DNA from: Synanceia verrucosa
Lineage: Eukaryota > Chordata > Actinopteri > Perciformes > Synanceiidae
DNA: 64,000 bases
Reading direction: 5' to 3'
Assembly (NCBI GenBank): GCA_029721515.1
Contig: CM056567.1
Location: forward strand, 22,304,731 to 22,368,730
The translations under genes and the position numbers were made by a program. The number at the start of each line of letters is the position of its first letter. Positions within the stretch are counted from its first letter, which is position 1. This document shows positions 11,732 through 23,370 of the stretch, piece by piece. The notes beneath the pieces were generated by a model that worked only from the letters and a program-made list of their open reading frames with translations, made no database searches and was not told where the DNA came from.

Positions 11732-14700
11732 TAGATAGATAGATAGACAGATAGATACTTTATTTATCTCACAGAGAAATTCACAGTTCCAGCAGCTTGA
11801 AAGATGAAAACACACAGGGTTCAAGGAAATAAAAAATAAAATAGGATAAAATTGAATATCAATAAAATATCTAGCACCAAATTATATACAATTTTTTTTG
11901 TACACATTGTGAAGTCCAGTTTGTAGATGTGGTGAGAAAGTGCCTGTGAGTCCAGGTGTGTGGTGTGAGTGTGTGGTGAGTCCAGGGTCCAGACTCAGTG
12001 TTTGTGTTGTCGCTTCCCCAGAGAGGTGTTGTAGAGGCGAACGATGTGGGGGAGAAACGATCTTCTGAGTCTGTCTGTGGAGCAGGACAGTGACAGCAAT
12101 CTGTCACTGAAGCTGCTACTCTGGAGACGGTGCTGTGAAGGGGATGGCAGGATTGTCGATGATGGACAGAAGCCTGTTCAGTGTCCGTCGCTCTGCCACA
12201 GATGTTAGACTGTCCAGCTCTGTGCCAACGACAGAGCCTGCCTTTCTCACCAGTTTGTCCAGACGTGCAGCATCCTTCTTCTTCAGGCTGCCCCCCAGCA
12301 CACAACTGCGTACAGGAGGGCACTCGCTACCACAGACTGGTAGAAGATCTGTAGCAGCTTGTTGCAGATGTTGAAGGACACCAGCCTTCTGAGGAAGTAT
12401 ATAGTATAGATAGTATAGGCTCTGTCCTTTCCTACACAGAGCGTCTGTGTTGGCAGTCCAGTCCAGTTTATCATCCAGCAGTACTCCCGGGTATTTATAG
12501 GAGGGTACCACCTCCACACAGTCCCCTTTGATAAAAACTGGCACTGGCTGAGGCCTGGGTTTCCTGAAATCCACCAATCTGGTGTTGAGAAGCAGGTGGT
12601 TGGAGTCCCACCATGTGACAAAGTTCTGGATCAGCCCTGTACTCCCCTTCCTGTCCACTCCTGATACATCCCACGATGGCTGTGTCATCCGCAAACTTCT
12701 GTTCATGGCAGAGCTCCGTGTTGTACTGGAAGTTGGACGTGTACAGGGAGAACAGGGCTGCAGAGAGCACAGTTCCCTGCGGTGCTCCTGTGCTGCTGAC
12801 CACAGTGTCGGACCTGCAGCCACCTAGTCGCACATACTAAGGTCTGCTGGTCAGGTAGTTAGTTATCCACGTCACTAGGTGTGATTCCACTCCCATCTGT
12901 GTCAGTTTGTCCCTGAGGAGCAGAGGCTGGATGGTGTTAAAGGCGCTGGAGAAGTCCAAGAATGTAATCCTCACAGCACCACTGCCTCTGTCCAGGTGAG
13001 AGAGAGATCGGTGTAGTAGGAAGGTGATGGCATCATCCACTCCTACCTTCTCCTGGTAGGCAAACTGCAGAGGGTCTAGTGCGTGGTGGGTCTGTGGCCT
13101 CAGATGATGAAGCAGCAGGCGTTCCATGGTCTTCATCACATGTGATGTCAGGGCGACCGGCCTGAAGTCGTTCAGCTCAGCAGGATGTGGTTTCTTTGGG
13201 ACCGGGACGATGCAGGATGTCTTCCACAGCTCGGGAACCCTCCCCTGTTCCTGGCTCAGGTTGAATAGGCGTTGAAGGGGGTGTCCCAGCTCTTGCGCGC
13301 AGGCCTTCAGCAGTCTTGGTGATACTCCATCAGGACCTGCAGCTTTGCTGGGGTGTAGCCTCCTCAGCTCTCCATAAACCTGAGCTGCTGTGATCGTTGG
13401 TGGTGTGATGGGGGAGGGGAGGTGTCCTCTGCTGTGCTGGTGATGGCTTGTGGGAGTAGGTGGTTGGGGGCTGCTGCGTTCAGAGGTGTGAATGGGACAT
13501 GGTGATCAAACCTATTAAAAAACTGGTTTAACTGGTTTGCCCTTCCCACATCCCCCTCCACAGGGGCACCTCTCTTGGAGTTGCAGCCTGTGATGATCGT
13601 CATCCTCTCCCACACCTCTCTCATGCTGTTGTTCTGCATCTTTTGTTCTACTTTTCTTCTGTACTGCTCTTTCGCCTCCCCTGAGCTGGACTCTGAGTTC
13701 CTTCTGTAGCTGCTTGAGCTCTGGAGTGTCACCGTCTTTAAAGGCCCTCTTCTTCTGGTTCAGAAGGCCTTTGATGTCGCTGGTTATCCAGGGCTTGTTG
13801 TTGGCAAAGTAGTGTACAGATCTGACAGGAACAACAACGTCCATACAGAAGTTAATATAGTCCGTGGTGCATCACCTCCATGTTGTCATTGTGAGACCCC
13901 TGCAGAGCGTCCCAGTCGGTGGTCTCAAAGCAGTCTTTCAGAACCTGCTCATCTTCAGGAGACCACTTCCTGAATGAGTGTGTGGTTGTTGGTAGTCTCC
14001 TCACTCTTGGTGTATAGTGAGGTTTGAGTAGAACCAGGTTGTGGTCTGCTTTCCTCAGGGGAGGCAGGGGGGCAGCACTGCATGCATCCTTAACGTTAGC
14101 ATACATCAGATCAATTGTTCTGTTCCCCCTGGTGTTACAGTCCACATACTGGTGGAAAGCAGCCAGTGTGTTGTCCAATGTGACGTGGTTAAAATCCCCA
14201 GAGATTAGCACAAGAGCCTCAGGATGCTGTGTTTGTAGTTGGGCCACAGCGCTGTGGATGATGTCACAGGCAGTCTGCTCATCCACGCGCGGAGGGATGT
14301 AAACAACAAGAACAATGGTGTGGCTGAACTCCCTGGGCAAGTAATAGGGACATAGACTTACAGCTAAAAGTTCAATGTTCCTGCAGCAGCTGGAGATCTT
14401 CATGTTCACATGCCCAGGAATGCACCACCGTTTGTTCACATACAGTGCGAGTCCTCCTCCTTTGCGCTTCCCGCAGGCTGGTGCGGTAGCTCCACGTTAG
14501 CGTCCGGGATGTTAGCTGTGAGCCATGTTTCAGTGAAGCACAGTAAACTACACTCCCTGTAGGTCTTCACATTCTTCGTCAGCACAGCCAGCTCGTCAAT
14601 CTGATTTGGAAGTGAGTTCACGTTTCCCATTAGCACAGAAGGTACCAGAGGCTTGTATCTCCACTTCTTTGCCAGCCGCTTGGCTTTTAGCTTAGCGCCA

Positions 14701-14970
14701 GCTCTGCAGCCTTGGTACAGCTTCCTTACCGCCACAGGTAAACACAGAATCACACCGATGCGGGACTTGGCTCTCAGAGCGTATAAAAAGTCGCTTGAAT
14801 AAACGAGTCTTGCTGTTGAAAAATCCATATCCATGGGATAGATTAATACGTTTCCAGAGAAACCAGGGCAGTAAATTTTAAGGATAAAAAAAGGACAAAA
14901 AGTTAGGAAACACACGGAGCTGCTGGAGAGGCTGCCACTCAAGTCGGTGCCAAGAAGTAAACAGGGTGGA
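11732..14970 (-). mobile_element. Near full-length L2/CR1-like LINE, frameshifted
   Basis: Read on the minus strand, ORF2 runs from about 14830 (MDMDFSTARLVYSSDFLYALR) to about 12120. The endonuclease domain comes first (about 14640-13850; LISGDFNH and KADHNLVLL contain catalytic residues), then reverse transcriptase (about 13400-12480; LDPLQFAY, FLDFSSAFNT, GAPQGTVLS and the catalytic KFADDTAI), then the C-terminal region. At least three frameshifts break it, so it is not autonomous now. The 3' end at 11732-11765 is a GATA array. ORF1 is not seen. The exact clade name needs an alignment. Confidence 0.9.
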
Positions 14971-15190
14971 GTCTCAGTCTGCAGCTGAAGGAGCTGCATA
15001 AAGCCTCCACAGTCCATCAGAGGGTGAGAGCGGTTGTCCATGATGGAGGTGAGTTTTGCTGACATCCTCCTCTCAGCCACCTCCTCTATGGAGTCCAGGG
15101 AGCAGTCCAGGACAGACCTGGTCCAGGATAGAGCCGGTCCTCCTGACCATCCTGTAGCATCCATAGGCTGCACAGAAGTCAGGCATTTTG
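14971..15190 (-). mobile_element. C-terminal fragment of a second LINE, abutting the first
   Basis: A minus-strand frame starting at 15173 reads LDCSLDSIEEVAERRMSAKL and IMDNRSHPL, which is the conserved C-terminal end of the reverse-transcriptase ORF of this LINE clade (compare LGCSLDTLEEVGNRRMLAKL at 27.8 kb). It lies immediately upstream of, and in frame with, the N-terminus of the LINE ending at 14970, giving a 245-residue chimeric reading frame. Confidence 0.75.
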
Positions 15191-16560
15191 ACTCATTTGA
15201 TGTATTCCTGTAAACACAGGGTCAGAATTTTCCTGTATCATAATGTATCACCATTTAAGATGCTTTCAACAAACCAAACAGCTTGGAAATCATGTGCAAC
15301 TGAAGTTATGTTGAAACCAAAGAGCATTCCTGCCTCTCCCACTGATGTAAAGTTGCTTTGTAATATTACCTTGGTCTCACTCACAGCCAGTCTGTTAGTC
15401 AAGTTAGACAGCTAATAAACACAAGCACATCCACAAAGACTGTCACTTCGACAAAAAAAATACGTTGTCATACAAGAAACTAAAATCTCGATTGTGGTTT
15501 CAGCCTTGACAGCTCGCACAAAGCAACTCAAAGTTAGCCCTTTGTTCAAATAGCCGTGAAACAACTGTGCTGCATGATTAAGTAATTTTCTTCTCTAAGA
15601 AAAGTTGCAATTTCATCATGTCCAAGCATCCCAACTCACAGTCACGTTATTAAGGTTTGTAATAAAGAAAAACGTTTGTAAGTCTGTCAAGATTTCAGCG
15701 AGTTAAGAGTATTTTTGATTGTGCAGATAACTCACCTTCCGACAACTACCATAGAGTGTACCAGAATAGTATACTGTGGTAAGATGGCTGCCGTATCGGG
15801 ACGCTGGTGACTCCGCCTCGAGTCATCTAGCCTTTCTCATAGATATCTATGGTAAGACTTACCGCTCCATATTTTGTAGGCAGAAAGTTGTTTTCAAAAT
15901 GAAGCAAATCCCACCAAGGCGGTGACATCACCAAAGTACGGACAGCCATCTGGTCCAAGAAGGCTTCGTAAACAGTATGACTAACATCAACCTGTATGTA
16001 AGATTTTCGAAAGTGCAATTTCCAACTAGGGTGATCAGGTGTCCCACTTTGTGTGGGACTGCACAGCATTTTCATCACTGTTGATGCATCCCACACATTT
16101 CATCAGCTGCTACAACAAAGCAAGAGAAAATATTCATGGACAAAGCCACTGGAAAACGGTTCTAAGAATTTTTTTCTTGAGTTCATTAGTATACAGCAAC
16201 TGAACTAATGATCGTTTACCACACTGTGCAGCGCTCACAATATAAACAGATATAATAAGAAATAAGCAGCTCTGGTCAGTTTTCAAGACTTATTTTCCTT
16301 CCAATAACCACGTAAAACTTTTTTTTAATACATCTGCTAGGTCCTTTGTATTCAAAATAATGGTTCAATGCACAACCTGCATTAGTATTTCTATAAGTTT
16401 ATAAGTTAATGGTTTTAATTGGAATGTCTATTTTTTAGGGTGTAATAGACATTGTATCAATATCTAAATTACCCCCCAGCATCGTGGTAACACATCCCAC
16501 ATGGTCCCACACAAGTCTCTGACCCACATGTGGATTGTTGGTATCTGGTCACCCAAGTTC
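15191..16560. other. No gene seen
   Basis: AT-rich sequence with short frames. 15780-15850 carries an AAGATGGCTGCCG...CTCATAGATATCTATGG block that resembles a dispersed repeat end. No coding support. Confidence 0.4.
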
Positions 16561-16564
16561 CAAC

Positions 16565-16740
16565 CTGATGAAAATTAAAAAATAAGATGAGACAAGATAA
16601 GATTAAATAAAATAAACCTTTATTGGTCACAGCAGGAATAGTCACAGCAACAAAGGGATAGTGACAGAACAATTAATTAGTTTCCACTTTATTGTCATTA
16701 CACATGTCACAAGTACAAGGTAACGAAATGCAGCATTCCT
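16565..16740 (-). mobile_element. Two LINE 3' tails side by side
   Basis: AAATAAAATAAACCTTTATTGGTCACAGC (16600-16640) and ACTTTATTGTCATTACACATG (16687-16707) are both reverse complements of fish LINE 3'-UTR ends. No coding portion remains. Confidence 0.6.
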
Positions 16741-16808
16741 CCTCTTCTTCATCATCTCCTTCCTCCTAACACACCACAGTCCTCTGTCTCTTTTTATCTG
16801 ACTTGAGA

Positions 16809-17168
16809 TCAGAGGGGTTTTGTTCTGTGCAGCACATCATCATCATCATCAGCTTTCCTCTTCAATCCAGACCGAGCCCGGCTCTCAGTCTGGGTGCTGG
16901 TTGAAGTGTGTGCACTGTGGCTCCTCACATCAGCTGGAGCATGAAGAGTGTCGCTATCATGGCTGCTGCTGCTGCAGGTTGGTGGACTGCTTGGGGTGGA
17001 TGACTTCTCCTGAACCTCTTCCTCTCATCATCTGAACGTTTACGATAGTCAGAGTCAGAACCAGCCTTTCTCTTCGTTGTCCCTGGCCTGATGTAACTTT
17101 GGGTCTGGATGGGGCTGAAAGGATCCTGGTTGCTGCTGCTGCAGGTGGATGGACCTGCACCATTTCCT
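16809..17168 (-). other. Exon-like block D, unrecognised gene, frameshifted
   Basis: Minus strand: an acceptor (TCTAATTCCAG) precedes 17168. The first frame reads GNGAGPSTCSSSNQDPF, then RPGTTKRKAGSDSDYRKRSD and ERKRFRRSHPP, ending in an alanine run made of GCA repeats. Past that run the coding-like frame shifts to SHDSDTLHAPADVRSHS and TESRARSGLKRKADDDDD, stopping at 16809. Both halves share a Ser/Thr/Gln-rich plus KRKA acidic pattern, as in a nuclear disordered tail. The frameshift in the GCA run suggests a pseudogene or a missed splice. Confidence 0.3.
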
Positions 17169-17359
17169 CTGGAATTAGATAAACAATTAAAGTGATGGAA
17201 ACATTTACAACATAGACAGACGTCAAACTCATCCAATAGCTTCAAATTCTTTGTAAACTGACTGGTGTAGATGAGCCCACCATCCAGACCCGATCCTCTT
17301 GGACAGATGAGATGTTTCATTTATCATCTCATCTTCTTCATCTACCCTTCTTTTGATCC

Positions 17360-17527
17360 TTAACTGACTGATCTGGTGGTCTGGGTTCCAGAGCAGGGAT
17401 GAGGGCTGATGTTGTGGGGCTGGTTCAGGTTCTGCTGGACGGGGCAGGTGGTCCTGGAAGAAGACGGCTTCTGAGACCCCCTCACTGCTGTCCCACTATC
17501 AGAAGTCTGGGTTTCTTTCTGACAGAC
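17360..17527 (-). other. Exon-like block C, unrecognised
   Basis: Minus strand after a possible acceptor (TTATCGGAG at 17528-17536) the frame reads VCQKETQTSDSGTAVRGSQK, then SSSRTTCPVQQNLNQPHNIS and ends at TAA. The composition is disordered, polar and Ser/Thr/Gln rich like block D, so the blocks may belong to one gene. No family recognised. Confidence 0.25.
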
Positions 17528-17778
17528 CTCCGATAATTGAAAAAAGGACTTGACACTGCAAGACAGTGAATAAAATAGTATTTAAACAAACACATTCAGA
17601 GAAAGTGAGTTAGAGAAGATCAATCTGTATCTTATCCACTCAGGAATAAATGTGCAAGTGAGACATTAGTGGAGGACAATAACTCATAATATGTTAAAAT
17701 AATGAAACGCCAGCATTGACCTACTGGGAGTTGACGGGGTCTATGCTGGCTCATGGTGGTGAAATGATGCTACAGCAC

Positions 17779-17904
17779 CTGACGGGATGTAATCCTCCTA
17801 GCAGCATCGAGCTCCAACGTCCCACAGAGCATGTGGACAAACATCAGGCGGGCTTTCATTTCTGCAGCTTTGCCTGCAGAATTTTCAGGCTTAATGCCCT
17901 GAGT
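17779..17904 (-). other. Exon-like block B, unrecognised
   Basis: Minus strand: acceptor ATTCATGTTCCAG, then 42 open codons (TQGIKPENSAGKAAEMKARL, MFVHMLCGTLELDAARRI, TSRQ) and a GTGCTG donor-like end. Block A upstream ends in phase 0, so A and B join in frame. I do not recognise the product. Confidence 0.3.
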
Positions 17905-18040
17905 CTGGAACATGAATGAACAAGAGGTCAGCAGTAGCTTCAGTTTTATTGTAGCATCATTGCTACTTAGCTAGCTAGCTATAGTTGTAACGGGATACAC
18001 TAAACAGTGTTTTTTGTCATGTAAACATCAGACACCATAC

Positions 18041-18119
18041 CTCTATATCTGGTCTTCTTATCTTCCTTCTCTTTTCTTTTTTCACCTTTGCACCCCTGAA
18101 GACTTGACCATTTTCATCG
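18041..18119 (-). other. Exon-like block A, unrecognised
   Basis: Minus strand: acceptor TTACAAATTACCAG, then 26 codons reading DENGQVFRGAKVKKEKRRKI and RRPDIE, then a GTATGG donor. The lysine/arginine stretch resembles a nuclear localisation signal. Together blocks A-D could be the disordered N-terminal part of a member of an expanded fish gene family or its pseudogene. Confidence 0.3.
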
Positions 18120-18719
18120 CTGGTAATTTGTAAATAAAATATATTTAACGGATATGCTTCAGCTGTCCAACAAGTGTGTCACCTGTGGCTCTCCGTGCAC
18201 ACAGGTCACCTTAACTGCAGGCTCTGTGCTGTGGGCCCCTCTAGAGAATGCAGGTGAGGTGACCTGCAGGCAAAAGCTATGGGCAAATTATGTGGAGGAG
18301 ATGTTTTTCTTTACTTTATGGGCACCCACCAGCATTTTCTCTGAGGGCGAACTAAGCCTCCCGCAGCAGGTGGTGCCCCAGGCCACCACCTATATAGTTA
18401 GTCTATGCCAAGAACTGGCCCCGGGTACAAAATGACCACACAGCAACATGCCATTTCACCTGACTTGGTGACAAATTCCAGCACTGACCCTGTTATGGTG
18501 AAAAATCTAGACAAGAAATGAATCAGACAAGTAGCTTGGTCTTAATAGTAAAATACATAATGAAATTCATGTAAATTCTAGCCTAAATTTGCAATTAAAT
18601 GCAATTAATGCAAATACTAGAACTCATGATAATGATATTATAACAACTAACAACAACAACAATAATGATAATATAATGATGAAACTACTACTGTTACTAA
18701 TATACTACTATCTTTTATT

Positions 18720-20371
18720 AGGGCCCGAGCGGACTGTGAAACAGGTCCGCAAGGGACCTATTGAAACTGTAGTGTTTATTATTATTAGGGCCCGAGCGGA
18801 CTGTGAAACAGGTCCGCAAGGGACCTATTGAAACTGTAATGTTTATTCTTATTATTATTCCTGTACATATGTTTTCCCAAATTTCACCCCTTTCCCATTG
18901 TCAAAAAGTTGTGTAACTTTGCACATTCCTGCGGCCCGCCCCGAAATTCAATATTTTGGGGTGTTCACACACGTTGCACGCAAAATGGCTAAATGGCGCC
19001 CCCTACAAAGTTGAAAAATCCCCATAGGGAAATTCGCCAACTTTGTTGTACCTCAACAAAAATTGGTAGAGATGTTAAGCATACATGTACAAACAAAATT
19101 TTCTCTTGGCAGGAAGTTGAAATTCAAACAGGAAGTTAGCCATTTTGCATTTTCTATTTTCTGATGAAAACGAACTCGTCCTAGGGATTTCGTCCGACCG
19201 ACTTGAAATTTGGTACAGAACATCTCCAGACTTAGCTGAGCAAAAGTTGTGCTCTGCGCGTAAATAGGTCAAAGGGCGTGGCCGCTAGGGCTCGACAAAC
19301 TTTGGCGAATTCGCCGTCAAAATTCGAACAGCTCTCACGTTCACATAGTGGATCCTAGCAACTTCAAATTTTCTGAGCATGACGGGGACGTGGCCCTGAG
19401 CGTTCTGATATATTCATATTAAGTCTTACTCGTAGCGCCCCCCGGTGGTAACGGGAAGTGACCCATTCTTACTTTTTACTTTTACAGATTTCACATAATT
19501 TACTTCATCAACTTCATTACACTTCTAAAACATAAATAACAACTAACTGAAGCTACAGTCCGAAAGCTGTGAGGCTACGGCTAACGGCGCCCGTGTGGCG
19601 GCGCGGCAATTTTTGACAATTTTTCAAGAAAATACGTTTGCCTTTTTGACAGTTTAAATAAACTCGTATCATCATGAAAATTGATGCACAGGTCAAGGCT
19701 GGCGTCCTCTAACATCTGATGTGGTCCCCGCCCAGGGGCGTGGTCAAATGCCTCCACAGCGCCACCCTTTATGTTTACATGTTCTGATACGACATAGGTG
19801 ACCCCATCGACTTCATTCCACTTCTAAAACATCCACAACACATTGGTGAAGCTACATTACGAATACCGTGAAGCTACGATAAACGGCGTCCATATGGCTG
19901 CGCCGCGTCTTCCGATTTTTCGCCAAGAAAATACTTTTGGCTTTTTGATGGCTTTAAAAAAGTCATATCATCATGAAATTTGATACACAGGTCAAGGGTG
20001 ACGACCTTTAACATCTGATGGGGGCCACATCCATGAGCGGTCAAAATGGCTCCATAGCGCCCCCTTGAAACATTCAAAACCCCTCCCCATAGAGGTTTTT
20101 ATGGAGTTGGAACACAAAAATCAGTACACACGTGTAACTTGACCAATGCACAAAAAAGTCTCTTGCACCAATTGTCTATTCCAAACGGGAAGTCGGCCAT
20201 TTTGTTTCCACACTTTGATTTCCACATTGAACCATCGACTGGCCGTACCGCCTTTGTGTATTGGCCAAATCGCTTGACGTTTATTGCCCCCTTCTCGCAC
20301 CGCCGTCCCCATTTGACACGCGACCGCGACATACTGCGAGGGCCCTACACAACCGCTTGCGGTTTTCTAGT
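18720..20371 (+). mobile_element. Helitron-like non-autonomous element with duplicated head
   Basis: The head AGGGCCCGAGCGGAC...GTCCGC contains a perfect 6-bp hairpin (GCGGAC/GTCCGC) and is present twice in tandem, starting at 18720 and 18787 (67-bp period). The tail at 20340-20371 has AGGGCCCT, a 6-bp hairpin AACCGC-TT-GCGGTT and then TTCTAG/T, which fits the Helitron signature of a 3' hairpin followed by CTRR. AGGGCCC at both ends forms a short subterminal inverted repeat. The body is non-coding, with two divergent internal copies of a segment (19560-19730 and 19845-20010). No Rep/helicase is present. Confidence 0.6.
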
Positions 20372-20547
20372 TATAGACTATAATGCAAGTATTACTATTA
20401 GAAAATGCATTTCCTGCTGAAAATGCATGGGAATTCTGATAGCTGAAGCTACACTGCTAATGCTGAATGCTGCTTTGCTGAAGCTTATCTGCTAATGCTG
20501 GCTTGAATGTTGCAGGAAAGATGAATGTATAATTTAATTCAATTTAA

Positions 20548-20880
20548 AAGTCGAATGTTGAAAATTTTAGAATTACATTTAAGTTGAATGTTGAAAATCT
20601 GTGAATTTAATTGAAAAGGTGAATGTTGAAAATTTTAGAATGAAATTTAAAAGTTGAATGTTGAAAATTTTAGAATGAAATTTGAAAGTTGAATATTGAA
20701 AATTTTAGAATGAAATTTAAAAGTTGAATGGTCAAATGTTTACAATGAAATTTAAAAGTTGAATATTGAACATTTCAGAATTAAATTTAAAAGTTGAATG
20801 TTGAGAATGTTTGAATTTAAGTTAAAAGCTGAATGTTGAAAATATTTGAATTTAAGTTAAAAGCTGAATGCTGTCAAAGT
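20548..20880 (+). repeat. 35-bp AT-rich minisatellite, about 9 copies
   Basis: Units start at 20581, 20616, 20651, 20686, 20721, 20756, 20791, 20826 and 20861, exactly 35 bases apart, each built on AAGTTGAATGTTGAAAATTT. Units in the middle are most alike and the edges most diverged, as expected for unequal exchange. Confidence 0.95.
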
Positions 20881-21046
20881 ATTAATGAGTAAAAATTGGA
20901 TGAATATGATTTAACTAATCTATTTATGCTGAGTTTAATCTGTTTGAGTGGAGTGAAGTTGGATAAATAGTTGGAGATGTATGAATGACTATGATTTGTG
21001 TGAATATCATTGATAGTTCTCAGATTAAATTTACAAACAAACACAC

Positions 21047-21850
21047 TTGACCTTGTTTCCTGTGAAGATTAAATCAGAGTTTGGGGCTTTTATTTTGAAA
21101 GGACAGTCATAGCCACAGCTTCCTGCGAGGAAACAGTTACCCCTCTGGAGTTTGGGGCTTTTATTTTGAAAAACGAGTCTGATTCAGAGCAGTTAATTCT
21201 GTGTGTGTGTGTGTATGTATGTGTGTGATTGATAATGTCATCAATCACACAATGATGCTGTGTTGATGGAGGTGCATGCATATCACCTAATTCTGCTGGC
21301 CACCCCTACATAATTTCAACACCCCTTGGGCCAGGGCCACCCCTATGAAAAAAGTGTAGACACGCCCCTGGTGTGTCTACCATACACATTAAATGTGTGC
21401 CTGTCCAAGATTCACGTTGCAAAGGCACAGACCGAAGCACGCACTTCGTGCTTGCTTGACCTTGTTTCCTGCGAAGATTAAATCTGAGTTCGGGGCTTTT
21501 ATTTTGAAAGGACAGTCATAGCCACAGCTTCCTGTGAGGAAACAGCTACCCCTCTGGAGTTTGGGGCTTTTATTTTGAAAAACGAGTCTGATTCAGAGCA
21601 CTTAGTCCTATGTGGATCCCCCACCTGACACGCATCAACATCCATTCACACTCTGCCACTGATTATAAGCTGATCTGTCAAATTACCTCTCGTTAAAAAA
21701 AAATGTAAAGAGTAGCGCTTCAATTTTTGGATGTGAATGATGCTATGTTGATGGAGGTTCATGCGCATCACCTAATTCTGCTGTCCACCCCTGCATGGCT
21801 TCAGCACCCCATGGGGCACCCCTATGAAAAAGTCTAGGCACGTCCCTGCT
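21047..21850 (+). repeat. Direct duplication of a segment of about 330-390 bp
   Basis: The segment 21047-21370 (GACCTTGTTTCCTG... to ...CACGCCCCTGG) recurs at 21460-21850 in the same order and orientation: the GACCTTGTTTCCTGYGAAGATT block, the repeated GGGGCTTTTATTTTGAAA motif, then GTTGATGGAGG and CACCTAATTCTGCTG. The first copy also has a (GT)n insertion at 21200-21226. Confidence 0.85.
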
Positions 21851-22751
21851 CTGTCTCCCACACTGGCTCTCATTGCCTGCCACTGATTTCAAGCTGAGTT
21901 GGACCTGTCGTACTCCTCTGAATAAATCAAAAAGTGTAGGGATTACAGCTTTGGGGTTTGGACGAAAGGCGGCAGGAGATCGCGATGATCACAGCGGTGT
22001 AAATTTTATGTCTCTAGCCCACTCAGAAGGCTGACAGCGGCAGGTTAAACACAAGAGGTTTCTCTGCTTTCTCACGCCTTTTCCTCTGAAAAATAACTAA
22101 TTGGACCCTATGGAGGGAGCCAAAACTGTAAACCTCAGAGACACGAGAGACACATTGCTACGACTGGGACGAGATTTCCAACGTTTTGATGTAAAAATTA
22201 TGTCGGTGGGGGGTACGTTGCCCTCACAATCGGGATTTAAATATATTTTTTTCAGACGACACAGAAGCTGCCCTCCACTCTAGGTGTGTAGTTCTCCCAC
22301 TCTAGTGCCACCCACATAGACACCCATGTTAAATTTTTGAAAATTTTATGGTCTGAAATATGATGAAATTGTGAATGAACTGTACATTTTTTGAATTGAA
22401 GATAAATTATGAATATGTTGCCAAATTTGCTGCGTTTTGAAAGTTGAATGGAGTTTCTAGGTGAAAGTATGGTGGAAATAGTGGCATTTCAAAAAGGTGT
22501 AAATTTGACAGGATTTGAAGATTTTCTTCATTGAGTTGCATTGTTAAAAATATATGAATAAAACTGAATATTTTCAAAATTATAAAGAGTTGAAATGAGA
22601 AAAGATATAGCACACGTCCTAAAAAAGCTGAATAGTTTGATAGTTGAATGGTTTCTGTCGCTGAAAGTATGCTGAAGTAGTTAAAGACCAAAAAACGTAC
22701 AGAAGAAATAGATGTTGTTGAAGTAGTTGAATAAAGAAAAGGATAACAATA

Positions 22752-22777
22752 GTGGGACTGCTGAACAGCATTCCCAC
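22752..22777. repeat. Strong terminal hairpin of a dispersed element
   Basis: GTGGGA-CTGCT-GAAC-AGCAT-TCCCAC folds into an 11-bp stem with one mismatch. It sits at the end of a region (22310-22790) rich in GTTGAATG/GCTGAA motifs related to the 35-bp minisatellite. It may mark the right end of one non-coding mobile element that includes the minisatellite. Confidence 0.4.
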
Positions 22778-23194
22778 TAATGACTACTGCTATTAGTACA
22801 ACAACAACAACTTCTTGGCTGAAGTTTATATCCTATCAATATCTATGACCACCAACTGGTCATTTTAGCACTAGTTTCCATCAGAGATGCAACTTTAGGG
22901 TGTTAACTTGACATTCAATAAATGTTTATCAGGACTGCTGGAAAAAATTCTCCCGAGTGGACAGAGACTGGACACAGATTCCTACCTAATGAGTAGCAGC
23001 TCAGGTACAGTGTGCCACAAAGTTTTATTTCAACAACCTATCCACCTTCAGGAGAAGTACGAGCTTCCTCTTGTTGTCAAACTACTGGAATTATCATAAA
23101 GTGACATGACAGATAAAAGTAGCACCAGTGAAGGTAAATATAACAACGATAACATTGAGGGCAGAGTCTCTGACACTGTGGACAGAAACTAAGA

Positions 23195-23370
23195 AGACAG
23201 TTTCCACTGTTAGATTAGACAAAGCCCTGAAAAGGAACCCCCATAGAGCAGCAGGACCAGACAACATCCCTGCTGGACTCTCAGGCGCCCTGACCTGTAT
23301 CTTCAACCTCTCCCTCCTGTTTCAACACCACATCCATCGTCCCCCTTCTCCAAAAGGACCGTAGGACCCT
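23195..23370 (+). mobile_element. LINE reverse-transcriptase fragment
   Basis: The + frame reads VRLDKALKRNPHRAAGPDNI, then FNLSLLFQ, matching the KAAGPDGIP...IFNLSL fingers region of L2/CR1-like reverse transcriptase. A short dead fragment with an internal deletion after AGPDNIPAGL. Confidence 0.75.
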
